Source of the DNA: Pantoea sp. At-9b
Lineage (GTDB): Bacteria > Pseudomonadota > Gammaproteobacteria > Enterobacterales > Enterobacteriaceae
Direction of reading: 5' to 3'
DNA length: 64,000 nucleotides
Assembly: GCF_000175935.2 (NCBI RefSeq)
Contig: NC_014837.1
Span: forward strand, 248,001 to 312,000
Under the pieces are notes generated by a model that was not told the DNA's origin, searched no databases, and was given only the letters and a program-made list of their open reading frames with translations. Positions 1 to 15,711 of the stretch are shown here, in pieces. A program made the position numbers and the translations under genes. Every line of letters starts with the position of its first letter. Position 1 is the stretch's first letter.

Positions 1-1
1 G

Positions 2-1684
2 CTGGCTGACGGCCCGTCTACCGACCTCGGTGAGCTGGCGCTGGGCCAGAACATGCGCGTAGCGTTCATGCCGTGGAACGGCTACAACTTCGAAGACTCC
101 ATCCTCGTTTCTGAGCGTGTTGTCCAGGAAGACCGTTTCACCACCATCCATATTCAGGAACTGGCTTGTGTGTCTCGTGACACCAAACTGGGGCCAGAAG
201 AGATCACCGCTGACATCCCGAACGTGGGTGAAGCTGCGCTCTCCAAACTGGATGAGTCCGGTATCGTTTACATCGGTGCTGAAGTGACCGGTGGTGACAT
301 TCTGGTTGGTAAGGTAACGCCGAAAGGTGAAACCCAGCTGACGCCAGAAGAGAAACTGCTGCGTGCCATCTTCGGTGAAAAAGCGTCTGACGTGAAAGAC
401 TCGTCACTGCGCGTGCCGAATGGCGTTTCCGGTACGGTTATCGACGTGCAGGTCTTTACCCGCGATGGCGTGGAAAAAGACAAGCGTGCGCTGGAAATCG
501 AAGAGATGCAGCTGAAGCAGGCGAAGAAAGACCTGTCTGAAGAACTGCAGATCCTTGAAGCTGGCCTGTTCGGTCGTATCCAGGCGGTACTGATCTCGGG
601 TGGCGTTGAGGCTGAGAAGCTGGACAAGCTGCCGCGTGAGCGCTGGCTGGAGCTGGGCCTGACCGACGAAGAGAAACAGAATGCGCTGGAGCAGCTGGCT
701 GAGCAGTATGACGAGCTGAAGCACGAGTTTGAGAAGAAACTCGAAGCGAAGCGTCGCAAGATCACTCAGGGCGATGATCTGGCACCGGGCGTGCTGAAAA
801 TCGTTAAAGTGTATCTGGCCGTTAAACGTCAGATCCAGCCTGGTGACAAGATGGCAGGTCGTCACGGAAACAAAGGTGTTATCTCTAAGATCAACCCGAT
901 CGAAGATATGCCTTACGACGAAAACGGCACGCCAGTTGACATCGTACTGAACCCGCTGGGCGTACCGTCACGTATGAACATCGGTCAGATCCTGGAAACC
1001 CACCTGGGTATGGCGGCGAAAGGTATTGGTGAGAAGATCAATGCCATGCTGAAGAAGCAGGAAGAAGTCGCCAAACTGCGTGAGTTTATCCAGCGTGCTT
1101 ACGATCTGGGCACCGACGTGCGTCAGAAAGTTGACCTGAACACCTTCAGTGACGACGAAGTACTGCGTCTGGCAGAGAACCTGAAAAAAGGTATGCCGAT
1201 TGCGACTCCGGTGTTTGATGGTGCGAAAGAGAGCGAAATCAAAGAGCTGTTGCAGCTCGGCGGCCTGCCTTCTTCCGGTCAGATCACCCTGTTCGACGGC
1301 CGTACCGGTGAGCAGTTTGAGCGTCAGGTAACCGTCGGTTACATGTACATGCTGAAACTGAACCACTTGGTCGATGACAAGATGCACGCCCGTTCCACCG
1401 GTTCTTACAGCCTGGTTACTCAGCAGCCGCTGGGTGGTAAAGCACAGTTCGGTGGCCAGCGCTTCGGTGAGATGGAAGTGTGGGCACTGGAAGCATACGG
1501 TGCCGCTTATACCCTGCAGGAAATGCTGACCGTTAAGTCTGATGACGTGAATGGCCGCACGAAGATGTATAAAAACATCGTCGATGGCAACCATCAGATG
1601 GAACCGGGCATGCCGGAATCCTTCAACGTACTGTTGAAAGAGATTCGCTCGCTGGGTATCAACATCGAGCTGGAAGACGAGTAA
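2..1684 (+). CDS. rpoB: RNA polymerase beta subunit, 3' part (left edge cut)
   Basis: This is the C-terminal 560 codons of the beta subunit of RNA polymerase; the reading frame is already open at base 2, so the start lies outside the window. With an E. coli length of 1342 residues this corresponds to about residue 783 onward. Visible signatures are [11 protein letters not shown] near the start, [12 protein letters not shown] (the active-site lysine region), and the C-terminal [20 protein letters not shown] clamp/anchor segment. It ends in TAA 81 bases before rpoC, the usual rpoBC arrangement of one transcript. In the cell it forms the catalytic core with beta prime, alpha and omega. No frameshift or odd composition is seen. 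Confidence 0.98.
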   Translation: MADGPSTDLGELALGQNMRVAFMPWNGYNFEDSILVSERVVQEDRFTTIHIQELACVSRDTKLGPEEITADIPNVGEAALSKLDESGIVYIGAEVTGGDILVGKVTPKGETQLTPEEKLLRAIFGEKASDVKDSSLRVPNGVSGTVIDVQVFTRDGVEKDKRALEIEEMQLKQAKKDLSEELQILEAGLFGRIQAVLISGGVEAEKLDKLPRERWLELGLTDEEKQNALEQLAEQYDELKHEFEKKLEAKRRKITQGDDLAPGVLKIVKVYLAVKRQIQPGDKMAGRHGNKGVISKINPIEDMPYDENGTPVDIVLNPLGVPSRMNIGQILETHLGMAAKGIGEKINAMLKKQEEVAKLREFIQRAYDLGTDVRQKVDLNTFSDDEVLRLAENLKKGMPIATPVFDGAKESEIKELLQLGGLPSSGQITLFDGRTGEQFERQVTVGYMYMLKLNHLVDDKMHARSTGSYSLVTQQPLGGKAQFGGQRFGEMEVWALEAYGAAYTLQEMLTVKSDDVNGRTKMYKNIVDGNHQMEPGMPESFNVLLKEIRSLGINIELEDE

Positions 1685-1765
1685 GCACTCGCATTTGTAC
1701 TGGTTATGGGATGTTCGGCTGGGGTCGAACATCCCTGAGAGTCTCACTCCGACGGGAGCTAATCC

Positions 1766-5989
<4,224 letters not shown>

Positions 5990-6010
5990 TCGTTCGTAAG
6001 CCAGCCATTA

Positions 6011-6039
6011 AAAAACCCTGCTTCGGCAGGGTTTTTTTT
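6011..6039 (+). terminator. Intrinsic terminator of the rpoBC operon
   Basis: AACCCTGC and GCAGGGTT form an eight-base-pair stem around a TTCG tetraloop, followed by a run of T. It sits 20 bases after the rpoC stop codon. The run of A before the stem means it could also act on the opposite strand, for the converging yjiS transcript. Confidence 0.93.
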
Positions 6040-6050
6040 CGTCTGTATCA

Positions 6051-6239
6051 TCAGTCACGGCGGTCGATATCTCCGCGCGTCAGCCCGATATCGCGCAACT
6101 GGGTATCGCTCAGGTGCGACAGAATGCGGCGGGTTTGTCGACGCGCATACCAGCTTTTCACCCGTTGCCTCAGTGCGCGGTAAATATCCAGCAAAGTCAC
6201 GTTGAAGGGTTTTGCCGCACGGTTTTGTTCGAATTCCAT
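6051..6239 (-). CDS. yjiS: DUF1127 small protein, YjiS-like
   Basis: A 62-residue basic protein of the DUF1127 family. Its second half carries the family pattern, Arg-rich RRQTRRILSHLSD followed by LRDIGLTRGDI. A longer frame opens upstream at 6290, but I chose the ATG at 6239 because GAGGG lies seven bases before it and because the sequence then begins MEFEQNRA, much like remembered E. coli YjiS (MEFHENRA). Alphaproteobacterial DUF1127 proteins have been linked to RNA turnover and phosphate or carbon metabolism; the function here is unknown. It is divergent from yjiR, sharing the 6240-6413 control region, and convergent with rpoC. In E. coli yjiR and yjiS are also neighbours, so the pair seems to move as a unit. 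Confidence 0.8.
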   Translation of the reverse strand: MEFEQNRAAKPFNVTLLDIYRALRQRVKSWYARRQTRRILSHLSDTQLRDIGLTRGDIDRRD

Positions 6240-6344
6240 TATTTTGCCCTCGGTATGATGTCTGAGGAACATTGTCTGTTTTCCCTGCATTTCAATACAG
6301 ATTCAAAAAACACATTTCTTAAACATACAGATTGCGCTGTGACC

Positions 6345-6381
6345 GATCTGAATGGTAAAAATTAATCTGATCTGTACTGGT
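6345..6381. promoter_or_regulatory. Direct repeats in the yjiS-yjiR divergent promoter region
   Basis: GATCTGAATGGT (6345-6356) and GATCTGTACTGGT (6369-6381) are near-identical direct repeats whose starts are 24 bases apart. They lie 33 to 69 bases before the yjiR start, between the two divergent genes. GGTAAAAA and TTTTTACC form an overlapping inverted repeat. MocR-type regulators of known mechanism bind direct repeats in divergent promoters, so an autoregulatory operator is the natural reading. That is inference; no consensus for YjiR is known to me. Confidence 0.4.
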
Positions 6382-6413
6382 TTTTACCGTCGGCGAATCA
6401 TGAGGGGCATACG

Positions 6414-7856
6414 ATGACGCGTTATCAACATTTGGCTTGTCTGCTGTCAGACCGCATCGAGCAGGGTTTGTATCGCAGCGGCGAACGTTTACCCTCGGTG
6501 CGTACACTCAGTATTGAACACGGTGTGAGTATCAGTACTGTCCAGCAGGCTTATCATCTGCTGGAAGAGAAGCAGCTGATCGTGCCACAACCGCGTTCCG
6601 GCTATTTTGTTGCAACCCGCAAAGCCACGCCGCCTGTCCCGGCACTAACACGTCCTGCGCAACGCCCGGTAGAAGTGACTCAGTGGGAGTCAGTGCTGGA
6701 ACTGCTCAGCAGCCGCATTGAGGGGGACGTGATTCAGTTAGGTAGCGGTATCCCGGACCTGACGCAGCCCACGCTAAAACCGCTGTGGAAAATTCAGAGT
6801 CGTATGGCGCAAAAGCAGGACATCAACCTGCTGAGTTACGACACCTTATTAGGTGTCACGGCGCTGCGCGAACAGGTGGCGCGTCTGTCGATTGATAGTG
6901 GCTGCCAGCTCAGTGCCGATGACATTGTGGTGACCACCGGATGCCACGAAGCCTTGTCGGTGTCTATCCGTGCCGTTTGCCAGCCCGGCGATATCATTGC
7001 GGTGGAATCACCCACTTTCCACGGCACCATGCAAACCTTGCGCGGCTTTGGTATTCGCGCCATTGAAATCCCGACCGACTCGGTGACGGGTATCAGCCTT
7101 GAAGCGCTGGAGCTGGCATTCGAGCAGTGGCCAATCAAAGCGGTGGTGGTGGTACCAAACTGCAATAACCCGCTGGGTTTTATCATGCCGGAAGCACGTA
7201 AGCGGGCACTGCTGACGCTGGCGCAACGCTTTGATGCGGCGATTATTGAAGATGATGTGTATGGTGAGCTGGCGTGGGAATATCCGCGTCCCATCAGTAT
7301 TAAGTCGCTGGACATGGATGGACGTGTGCTGCTGTGCAGCTCGTTCTCCAAAACGCTTTCACCCGGTTTGCGGGTTGGCTGGGTCGCGCCGGGACGTTAC
7401 CGTGAACGGGTGCTGCACATGAAATATATCGGTACCGGTTCCTCCGCCACCATGACGCAGCATGTGGTGGCCGAGTTTATCCGCCTGGGTCATTATGGGC
7501 CGCACCTGCGTCGTATGCGTCAGGTTTATCAACGCAATTACGAAACCTTTAGCTGCTGGGTGCGTCACTATTTCCCATGTGGCATCTGTGTGTCGCGCCC
7601 ACAGGGCAGCTTTCTGATGTGGATCGAATTGCCGGAAGCCTTCGATGCGGTGCGCCTGAATACGGCGCTACGCGCGTCGAAAATTCAGGTGGCAGTCGGT
7701 TCGTTGTTTTCTGCATCGGGCAAGTATCGCAACTGCCTGCGTCTCAACTATGCGTTGCCGATTACCGATGCCACCGAACAGGCGATTGCGCTGGTGGGCG
7801 CGGCGGTCGAACAGGCGATGCTGGCCTGTAGCTCGGAGGCTGAGGCCAGTTGCTGA
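6414..7856 (+). CDS. yjiR: MocR-family regulator (GntR HTH fused to aminotransferase), YjiR-like
   Basis: A 480-residue protein with an N-terminal GntR winged helix-turn-helix (about residues 1-70, including GERLPSVRTLS and GVSISTVQQAYHLLE) joined to a fold-type I aminotransferase domain (about 105-470). The PLP-binding lysine is K313 in SSFSKTLSPGLRVGW, and the substrate-loop asparagine motif PNCNNPLG is present, so cofactor binding looks intact. GAGGGG seven bases before the ATG supports the start. MocR proteins are transcription regulators that sense PLP or amino-group ligands. The ligand and targets of this one are unknown, but the divergent yjiS gene is the obvious candidate target. The E. 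coli name YjiR rests on its pairing with a DUF1127 gene and on general similarity; another MocR such as YdcR is possible. Confidence 0.75.
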   Translation: MTRYQHLACLLSDRIEQGLYRSGERLPSVRTLSIEHGVSISTVQQAYHLLEEKQLIVPQPRSGYFVATRKATPPVPALTRPAQRPVEVTQWESVLELLSSRIEGDVIQLGSGIPDLTQPTLKPLWKIQSRMAQKQDINLLSYDTLLGVTALREQVARLSIDSGCQLSADDIVVTTGCHEALSVSIRAVCQPGDIIAVESPTFHGTMQTLRGFGIRAIEIPTDSVTGISLEALELAFEQWPIKAVVVVPNCNNPLGFIMPEARKRALLTLAQRFDAAIIEDDVYGELAWEYPRPISIKSLDMDGRVLLCSSFSKTLSPGLRVGWVAPGRYRERVLHMKYIGTGSSATMTQHVVAEFIRLGHYGPHLRRMRQVYQRNYETFSCWVRHYFPCGICVSRPQGSFLMWIELPEAFDAVRLNTALRASKIQVAVGSLFSASGKYRNCLRLNYALPITDATEQAIALVGAAVEQAMLACSSEAEASC

Positions 7857-7879
7857 CGCGCCGCTACATCAGCCGTGTC

Positions 7880-10521
<2,642 letters not shown>

Positions 10522-10523
10522 TT

Positions 10524-10609
10524 ACTCTTGTTCCCTTCGCAGGTACTAACCTGATCAGGTTCCGCGGATCCCGAATTAACGGTCTCAGCCCAAATGGGCA
10601 CTCCGACAA
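10524..10609 (-). promoter_or_regulatory. TPP riboswitch (THI element) upstream of thiC
   Basis: Read leftward from 10609, the sequence gives TTGTCGGAGTGCCC, then GGCTGAGACCGTTAATTCGG, CCTGATCAGGTTA and CCTGCGAAGGGAACAAGAG. These match the conserved THI box almost base for base as I remember it in E. coli thiC. The CTGAGA and ACCTGATCAGGTTA/GCGAAGGGA segments form the pyrimidine and pyrophosphate pockets. It lies about 90 bases before the thiC ATG, room for a switch acting on ribosome access or termination. Confidence 0.96.
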
Positions 10610-10640
10610 GAAAATATTTACGGTGTTAGACCGTAAAATA

Positions 10641-10670
10641 AAAAAGCCCTCGTAGCATAGAAGGGCTTTT
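10641..10670 (-). terminator. Intrinsic terminator of rsd
   Basis: AAAAGCCCTT and AGGGCTTTTT pair around a ten-base loop, read leftward, with a T run at the end. It follows the rsd stop by about 33 bases and separates rsd from the thiC leader. The A run on the other side makes it nearly symmetric. Confidence 0.85.
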
Positions 10671-10703
10671 TACGAATAACAAGTCTTTTACAAATGCCGG
10701 ATT

Positions 10704-11210
10704 CTACGCGGGACGCGCGATGATGCTTTCATTCGCTACCGGCGGGCGCGCCAACTGATTATCCCACGCCAGATGCACCAGCTTGTCTTCCAGCGTGAAA
10801 CGCGACTCCAGCACTTCACCCACTTCAGACAGCGCCTGCTGGAAAGTGACACAGTTGTCGTCGGTGATAGCCTGTTGCAGATGACCATCATACAGCTGCA
10901 TCATTCGTTCGGTATTTGCCTCCAGTAACGGATAAATCTGTGCGGCAGCAATCAGGGGGCTGTCGCCCTGCATCTCATTGATAATCCGCTCATAAATACT
11001 GAAGTGACCAACCGAAAGATAATCCACCAGGTTGTGACAAAACGCATCCAGCGCCTGCTCATCGAGAGCGCTTAACGCATCTTTTTTTGGCTTCATGCCA
11101 ATCAACTGATAATAGTTAACCAACAGCTGACGACGCGCGCGTAACCATGAATCGACCAGTTCGTTACCGCTGCCTACACGCTCGGTCAGGTCATCTAACT
11201 GAGTAAGCAT
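10704..11210 (-). CDS. rsd: Regulator of sigma D (anti-sigma-70 factor)
   Basis: A 168-residue helical protein of the Rsd/AlgQ family, which binds the sigma-70 subunit in stationary phase and helps alternative sigma factors compete. The N-terminal MLTQLDDLTERVG, then LVDSWLRARRQLLVNYYQL and the conserved FCHNLVDYLSVGHFSIYERI block identify it. The frame opens four codons earlier, but ATG at 11210 is preceded by GGAG at the right distance and gives the expected N-terminus. It is divergent from nudC, exactly as in E. coli. Confidence 0.93.
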   Translation of the reverse strand: MLTQLDDLTERVGSGNELVDSWLRARRQLLVNYYQLIGMKPKKDALSALDEQALDAFCHNLVDYLSVGHFSIYERIINEMQGDSPLIAAAQIYPLLEANTERMMQLYDGHLQQAITDDNCVTFQQALSEVGEVLESRFTLEDKLVHLAWDNQLARPPVANESIIARPA

Positions 11211-11273
11211 ACGAGGCTCCATGTGGGTTATAGTGGTTCATTCTGCGAATAGACGCTAAGGATGACGATTTAA

Positions 11274-12047
11274 ATGCAACGTGAGATCTCAAGCGTAGAC
11301 GCTGGCTGGTGGATTGTCAGCCATGAACAAAAACTTTGGCTACCGCAGGGCGAGTTGCCGCATGGCACGGCAGAACAGTATGGTCTGGCGGGCAGTAGTG
11401 GCATGGTGATTGGTGAATGGCAGGGCGAAAACGTCTGGCTGATCCGTGAATCACGATCCGACAACATGGGCTCAGTACGTCAGTTGATCGACGAAGATGT
11501 CGGCCTGTTCCAGCTCGCCGGACGTGGTGTGCAACTGGCGGAGTTCTATCGGTCGCATCGCTGGTGCGGCTATTGCGGTCACGAAATGCATCTGAGCAAA
11601 CGCGAGTTTGCCTGCCTGTGTAGTCACTGCCGTGAACGTTATTATCCGCAAATCGCGCCCTGCATCATTGTGGCGATTCGACGCGGTGACGAGATTTTGC
11701 TGGCGAATCACGCGAAGCATCGTAATAACGTTTACACCGTACTGGCCGGTTTTGTTGAGGTGGGGGAAACCCTCGAACAGGCGGTCGCGCGTGAGGTGAT
11801 GGAAGAGAGCAACGTGCGGGTGAAAAACGTGCGTTACGTCACCTCACAACCCTGGCCCTTCCCGCATTCGCTGATGATGGCCTATATGGCGGAATACGAG
11901 GGCGGTGAGCTACAGCATGACGGCAAAGAACTGCTGGACGCCGGTTGGTTCCGCTACGATGCATTACCCTTATTACCACCGCCAGGGACCGTGGCGCGAC
12001 GTCTGATTGAAGACACCGTTGCCCAGTGTCGCGCCAGCGCGATGTGA
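11274..12047 (+). CDS. nudC: NAD-capped RNA hydrolase / NADH pyrophosphatase
   Basis: A 257-residue Nudix enzyme that splits NADH and removes the NAD cap from RNA 5' ends. A four-cysteine zinc site is formed by C98, C101, C116 and C119. The Nudix box runs from G159 ([20 protein letters not shown]) and is followed by the NADH-specific SQPWPFPHS motif at about 191-199. Length equals the E. coli enzyme. The ribosome site is weak (AGGATG, eleven bases from the ATG). It begins the nudC-hemE-nfi-yjaG series. Confidence 0.96.
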   Translation: MQREISSVDAGWWIVSHEQKLWLPQGELPHGTAEQYGLAGSSGMVIGEWQGENVWLIRESRSDNMGSVRQLIDEDVGLFQLAGRGVQLAEFYRSHRWCGYCGHEMHLSKREFACLCSHCRERYYPQIAPCIIVAIRRGDEILLANHAKHRNNVYTVLAGFVEVGETLEQAVAREVMEESNVRVKNVRYVTSQPWPFPHSLMMAYMAEYEGGELQHDGKELLDAGWFRYDALPLLPPPGTVARRLIEDTVAQCRASAM

Positions 12048-12086
12048 AAATGCTACACTGGCGTCCTGTCAGTGAGAGAGCCAATT

Positions 12087-13154
12087 ATGAGTGAACTGAA
12101 GAACGATCGTTATTTGCGTGCCCTGTTACGTCAGCCGGTGGATGTCACCCCGGTGTGGATGATGCGACAAGCCGGGCGTTATCTGCCGGAATATAAAGCC
12201 ACACGCGCTCAGGCCGGTGATTTTATGTCGCTGTGTAAAAATGCTGAGTTGGCGTGCGAAGTCACGCTGCAACCGCTGCGCCGCTATGCGCTGGATGCGG
12301 CTATCCTCTTCAGCGATATCCTCACCATCCCGGATGCCATGGGGTTGGGCCTGTACTTTGAAACGGGTGAAGGCCCACGTTTTTCTCACCCGATTACCTG
12401 CCGCGCCGATGTCGACAAACTACCGGTGCCCGACCCGGAGCAGGAGCTGGGTTACGTGATGAATGCGGTGCGTACCATTCGTCATAACCTCAAAGGCGAA
12501 GTGCCGCTGATTGGGTTCTCTGGTAGCCCGTGGACGCTGGCAACCTATATGGTTGAAGGCGGCAGCAGCAAGGCTTTCACCAAAATCAAAAAGATGATGT
12601 ACGCCGAGCCGCAAACGCTACATGCGTTGCTGGATAAGCTGGCTGATAGCGTGATCCTCTATCTGAACGCGCAGATCAAAGCCGGTGCGCAATCGATCAT
12701 GGTGTTCGACACCTGGGGTGGCGTGCTGACCGGACGTGATTACCGTGAGTTCTCGCTCTACTACATGCACAAAATCGTCGATAGCGTACTGCACGAGAAC
12801 GAAGGTCGTCGCGTGCCCATCACCTTGTTCACCAAAGGTGGCGGACAATGGCTGGAAGCGATAGCGGAGACCGGCTGTGATGCGTTGGGTCTCGACTGGA
12901 GCACCGATATTGCGGATGCCCGTCGTCGTGTTGGCCATAAAGTGGCCTTGCAGGGCAATATGGACCCGTCCATGCTCTACGCCCCTCCGGCCCGTATTGA
13001 ACAGGAAGTGGCGAGCATTCTGGAAGGGTTCGGCAAGGGTGAAGGTCACGTCTTCAATCTGGGCCACGGTATCCATCAGGATGTGCCGCCAGAACATGCG
13101 GGGGCCTTTGTTGAGGCCGTGCATCGTCTGTCACGCCCTTATCATCAAGGCTAA
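12087..13154 (+). CDS. hemE: Uroporphyrinogen decarboxylase
   Basis: A 355-residue enzyme that removes four acetate carboxyls from uroporphyrinogen III to give coproporphyrinogen III in heme synthesis. The substrate signatures [15 protein letters not shown] near the N-terminus and [13 protein letters not shown] in the middle are intact. The frame opens at a GTG at 12072, but the ATG at 12087 with AGAGAG upstream gives the family N-terminus [10 protein letters not shown]. The stop is two bases before nfi, so the genes are probably cotranscribed. Confidence 0.97.
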   Translation: MSELKNDRYLRALLRQPVDVTPVWMMRQAGRYLPEYKATRAQAGDFMSLCKNAELACEVTLQPLRRYALDAAILFSDILTIPDAMGLGLYFETGEGPRFSHPITCRADVDKLPVPDPEQELGYVMNAVRTIRHNLKGEVPLIGFSGSPWTLATYMVEGGSSKAFTKIKKMMYAEPQTLHALLDKLADSVILYLNAQIKAGAQSIMVFDTWGGVLTGRDYREFSLYYMHKIVDSVLHENEGRRVPITLFTKGGGQWLEAIAETGCDALGLDWSTDIADARRRVGHKVALQGNMDPSMLYAPPARIEQEVASILEGFGKGEGHVFNLGHGIHQDVPPEHAGAFVEAVHRLSRPYHQG

Positions 13155-13156
13155 CA

Positions 13157-13825
13157 ATGGATTTAGCGGCGCTACGCACGGAACAGCAACAGCGCGCAGC
13201 TGACGTGGTGCGGCAGGACGATTTCGAGGTGCTGCCGCCCCGTTTGATTGCCGGAGCTGACGTAGGATTTGAGCAGGGCGGCGCAGTGACGCGTGCCGCG
13301 CTGGTGATTCTTGAGTACCCCTCGTTGCAACTGGTGGAGCATCAAATTGCCCGCATCAGTACCACCATGCCCTACATCCCCGGTTTTTTATCGTTCCGTG
13401 AAGTGCCTGCTTTACTGGCCGCCTGGCAGCAACTCCAGCATCAGCCTGATCTGTTATTTGTGGATGGACACGGTATTTCGCATCCGCGTCGGCTCGGGGT
13501 GGCGGCGCATTTTGGCTTGCTGGTGGATGTACCGACCATTGGTGTCGCAAAGCGGCGCTTATGCGGCCAATTTGCGGCACTGGATGACGCACCGGGCAGC
13601 CGCCAGCCATTGCTGGACAAAGGTGAGCAACTGGGCTGGGTATGGCGCAGCAAGGCGCGCTGCAATCCACTTTTTATCTCCAGCGGCCATCGTGTCAGTA
13701 CCGACAGTGCGTTGCAGTGGGTGGAAAACTGCATGGCGGGCTACCGTTTGCCCGAGCCGACACGCTGGGCGGATGCAGTCGCTTCTGGCCGTCCAGCCTT
13801 TCTCCGCAGGCAAAATGCGCGTTGA
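13157..13825 (+). CDS. nfi: Endonuclease V
   Basis: A 222-residue nuclease that cuts DNA one base beyond deaminated adenine (hypoxanthine) and starts its repair. The family core [12 protein letters not shown] with D35, [12 protein letters not shown] with E82, and [16 protein letters not shown] with D103 supply the expected acidic metal ligands (assigned by analogy). The C-terminal [13 protein letters not shown] block is present. It follows hemE by two bases in the same orientation. Confidence 0.95.
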   Translation: MDLAALRTEQQQRAADVVRQDDFEVLPPRLIAGADVGFEQGGAVTRAALVILEYPSLQLVEHQIARISTTMPYIPGFLSFREVPALLAAWQQLQHQPDLLFVDGHGISHPRRLGVAAHFGLLVDVPTIGVAKRRLCGQFAALDDAPGSRQPLLDKGEQLGWVWRSKARCNPLFISSGHRVSTDSALQWVENCMAGYRLPEPTRWADAVASGRPAFLRRQNAR

Positions 13826-13887
13826 CGCTGTTTGCGCGCGGCTTTTGCGGTACACTGCCGCCAGCTAAACTATTGAGAGCAAGTTTG

Positions 13888-14478
13888 ATGTTACAGAACC
13901 CCGTCCATTTACGCCTGGCGAAGCTGGAAAGCTGGCAGCACGTCACCTTTATGGCCTGTCTGTGCGAACGTATGTTCCCTAACTATTGGGCCTTCTGTCA
14001 GCAGACCGAATTCGCCGATCCGCAGCTTTATCGCCGCATCCTTGATTTGGTCTGGGAAAGCCTGACGGTCAAAGACGCTAAAATCAATTTCGACAGCCAG
14101 CTGGAGAAGCTGGAAGCGGCGATCCCCAACGGGGACGATTTTGATATCTACGGGGTGCATCCGGCGATTGATGCCTGCGTGGCGTTAAGTGAAGTACTGC
14201 ATGCTCAGCTCAGTGGTGAAACCCTGGAGCATGCCGTAGAGGTGAGCCGTACCTCAATTACCACCGTTGCGATTCTGGAAATGACCCAGGCTGGTCGCGA
14301 AATGAGCGATGAAGAGCTGCGCGAAAACCAGGCGATTATTGACGAATGGGATTTGCAGTGGGAAATTTTTCGCCTGCTGGCAGAGTGCGAGGAGCGTGAC
14401 CTGGAACTGATTAAAGGGTTACGTTCTGACCTGCGCGAAGCAGGAATCAGTAACATCGGTATAATTTTTCAGCAATAA
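13888..14478 (+). CDS. yjaG: YjaG family protein (DUF416)
   Basis: A 196-residue acidic, helical protein of the DUF416 family; its biochemical role is not established. Family features seen are KLESWQHVTFMACLCERMFPNY at the N-terminus, the FDIYGVHPAIDACVALSE block, and AGREMSDEELRENQAI. The open frame extends much farther upstream over nfi, but ATG at 13888 with GAGAGCAAG before it gives the usual length. It keeps its E. coli place between nfi and hupA. Confidence 0.9.
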   Translation: MLQNPVHLRLAKLESWQHVTFMACLCERMFPNYWAFCQQTEFADPQLYRRILDLVWESLTVKDAKINFDSQLEKLEAAIPNGDDFDIYGVHPAIDACVALSEVLHAQLSGETLEHAVEVSRTSITTVAILEMTQAGREMSDEELRENQAIIDEWDLQWEIFRLLAECEERDLELIKGLRSDLREAGISNIGIIFQQ

Positions 14479-14530
14479 GGCGAGAAAACGTGACTTCAGG
14501 CCCGAATTAGCGCGCCTGGAGGCTTCACAT

Positions 14531-14563
14531 CAGCCCCCTGTCTGGTCTACATTTGGGGGGCTG
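14531..14563 (+). other. Stem-loop between yjaG and hupA
   Basis: CAGCCCCC and GGGGGCTG form a strong eight-base-pair stem around a loop of about 17 bases, some 50 bases after yjaG and 100 before hupA. There is no T run, so a classical terminator is unlikely. It may limit readthrough or protect the yjaG 3' end. Confidence 0.4.
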
Positions 14564-14666
14564 AAAATTGTGGCTATCGGTGCGTGCAGGCTGAAGAGTG
14601 CCAGAATATGGCTTTTCCCTCGCACTCGTTGCTTAGCAAGCGATAAATACACTTTAAGGATAACTT

Positions 14667-14939
14667 ATGAACAAGACTCAACTGATTGATGTGATCGCGG
14701 AAAAAGCAGACCTGTCAAAAACCCAGGCTAAAACTGCTCTGGAATCTACCCTGGCTGCGATCACTGAGTCTCTGAAAGATGGTGATGCTGTACAACTGGT
14801 TGGTTTTGGTACTTTTAAAGTGAACCACCGCGCTGAGCGTACCGGTCGCAACCCGCAGACTGGCAAAGAGATCAAAATCGCTGCGGCAAACGTACCGGCG
14901 TTCGTCTCTGGTAAAGCGCTGAAAGACGCTGTTAAATAA
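14667..14939 (+). CDS. hupA: DNA-binding protein HU-alpha
   Basis: The 90-residue alpha subunit of HU, a nucleoid protein that bends DNA without sequence preference. [18 protein letters not shown], the GFGTF turn, and the arm signature [14 protein letters not shown] are all typical. TAAGGA precedes the ATG by eight bases. It has its own terminator and sits in its conserved place before yjaH. Confidence 0.98.
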   Translation: MNKTQLIDVIAEKADLSKTQAKTALESTLAAITESLKDGDAVQLVGFGTFKVNHRAERTGRNPQTGKEIKIAAANVPAFVSGKALKDAVK

Positions 14940-14968
14940 GTTTCCGCGACGCGGTATAGCTTTAAAAG

Positions 14969-14990
14969 AGGGGCGACATCGCCCCTTTTT
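14969..14990 (+). terminator. Intrinsic terminator of hupA
   Basis: AGGGGCGA and TCGCCCCT form a perfect eight-base-pair stem with a two-base loop, followed by TTTTT. It lies 30 bases after the hupA stop. Confidence 0.93.
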
Positions 14991-15006
14991 GTTTCCGGGG
15001 CCTGCT

Positions 15007-15672
15007 ATGCTGAAACGTTATCATCAGCGCGTCTGCGCCCTGCTATGTGGTGCGCTGCTAACGGGCTGTAGCACCACACCTGATCTTCCTGCCTTTACCG
15101 CCAGCGGCTATCTTGCCGATCGTGGCGTGGTCCGCATCTGGCGCAAAAATGGCGACCATCAATCGGTTCACATGCGTACTGTCTTCACGCCTTTCAATGG
15201 CGATGCGATGGAGACGACGGATTACAGCTGGCTCGACAACAATCTTATCAGCGTGCAACGTCAGGTAGCCGGGAATCAGCCGGATGACGTGACGCTGCGT
15301 TTTGACCAGCAGGGTAACCTCAATTTTATGCAACGGCAGCTGGCCGGACGTCGTGAAGCGGTGAGTAACGACAGCGTCGAGTTGTACCGTTTCGATGCGC
15401 AACGCATGTTGGCGCAGAGCAATGCGTTACTGAATGGCCGCGTATTGCTGAGCCAAGGCCACTGGCTGGGCGATACGCAGGTACGCAACTGTGAAGGGAA
15501 GGTGGTCAATGCGCCTTTCGATAGCAACATGCTGGCAACGCTGGCGCAGCAACAGCGCAGTGCATCATCACCCTTGATGGTCGCCTGGCTGGAAGCTCCT
15601 GAAGGCGTGCAGCTGTTGCATATCACGCCGACGGATGAGTGTAGCTGGCAGCCGAAAGAGAGCGAGTTCTGA
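15007..15672 (+). CDS. yjaH: DUF1481 lipoprotein, YjaH-like
   Basis: A 221-residue predicted lipoprotein of unknown function. The N-terminus MLKRYHQRVCALLCGALLTGC is a lipoprotein signal with C21 as the lipidated residue (lipobox LTGC). The frame opens at a TTG at 14989, but the ATG at 15007, with GGGG before it, puts the signal at the right distance. Its position after hupA and its length fit E. coli YjaH. The second residue after the cysteine is Thr, not Asp, so outer-membrane sorting is likely. Confidence 0.85.
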   Translation: MLKRYHQRVCALLCGALLTGCSTTPDLPAFTASGYLADRGVVRIWRKNGDHQSVHMRTVFTPFNGDAMETTDYSWLDNNLISVQRQVAGNQPDDVTLRFDQQGNLNFMQRQLAGRREAVSNDSVELYRFDAQRMLAQSNALLNGRVLLSQGHWLGDTQVRNCEGKVVNAPFDSNMLATLAQQQRSASSPLMVAWLEAPEGVQLLHITPTDECSWQPKESEF

Positions 15673-15684
15673 CCGGGAAAGAAG

Positions 15685-15707
15685 AAGGGGCACTGTGCGT
15701 GCCCCTT
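15685..15707. terminator. Shared stem-loop between yjaH and purD
   Basis: AAGGGGCAC and GTGCCCCTT pair perfectly over nine bases around a five-base loop in the 39-base gap between two converging genes. It can fold on either strand; the T run is short on both. Confidence 0.7.
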
Positions 15708-15711
15708 GTCA

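Noticed and set aside
6240..6290. Longer yjiS start at 6290
   Set aside because: The ATG at 6239 has a proper ribosome site and gives the conserved N-terminus; the extra 17 residues show no family feature.
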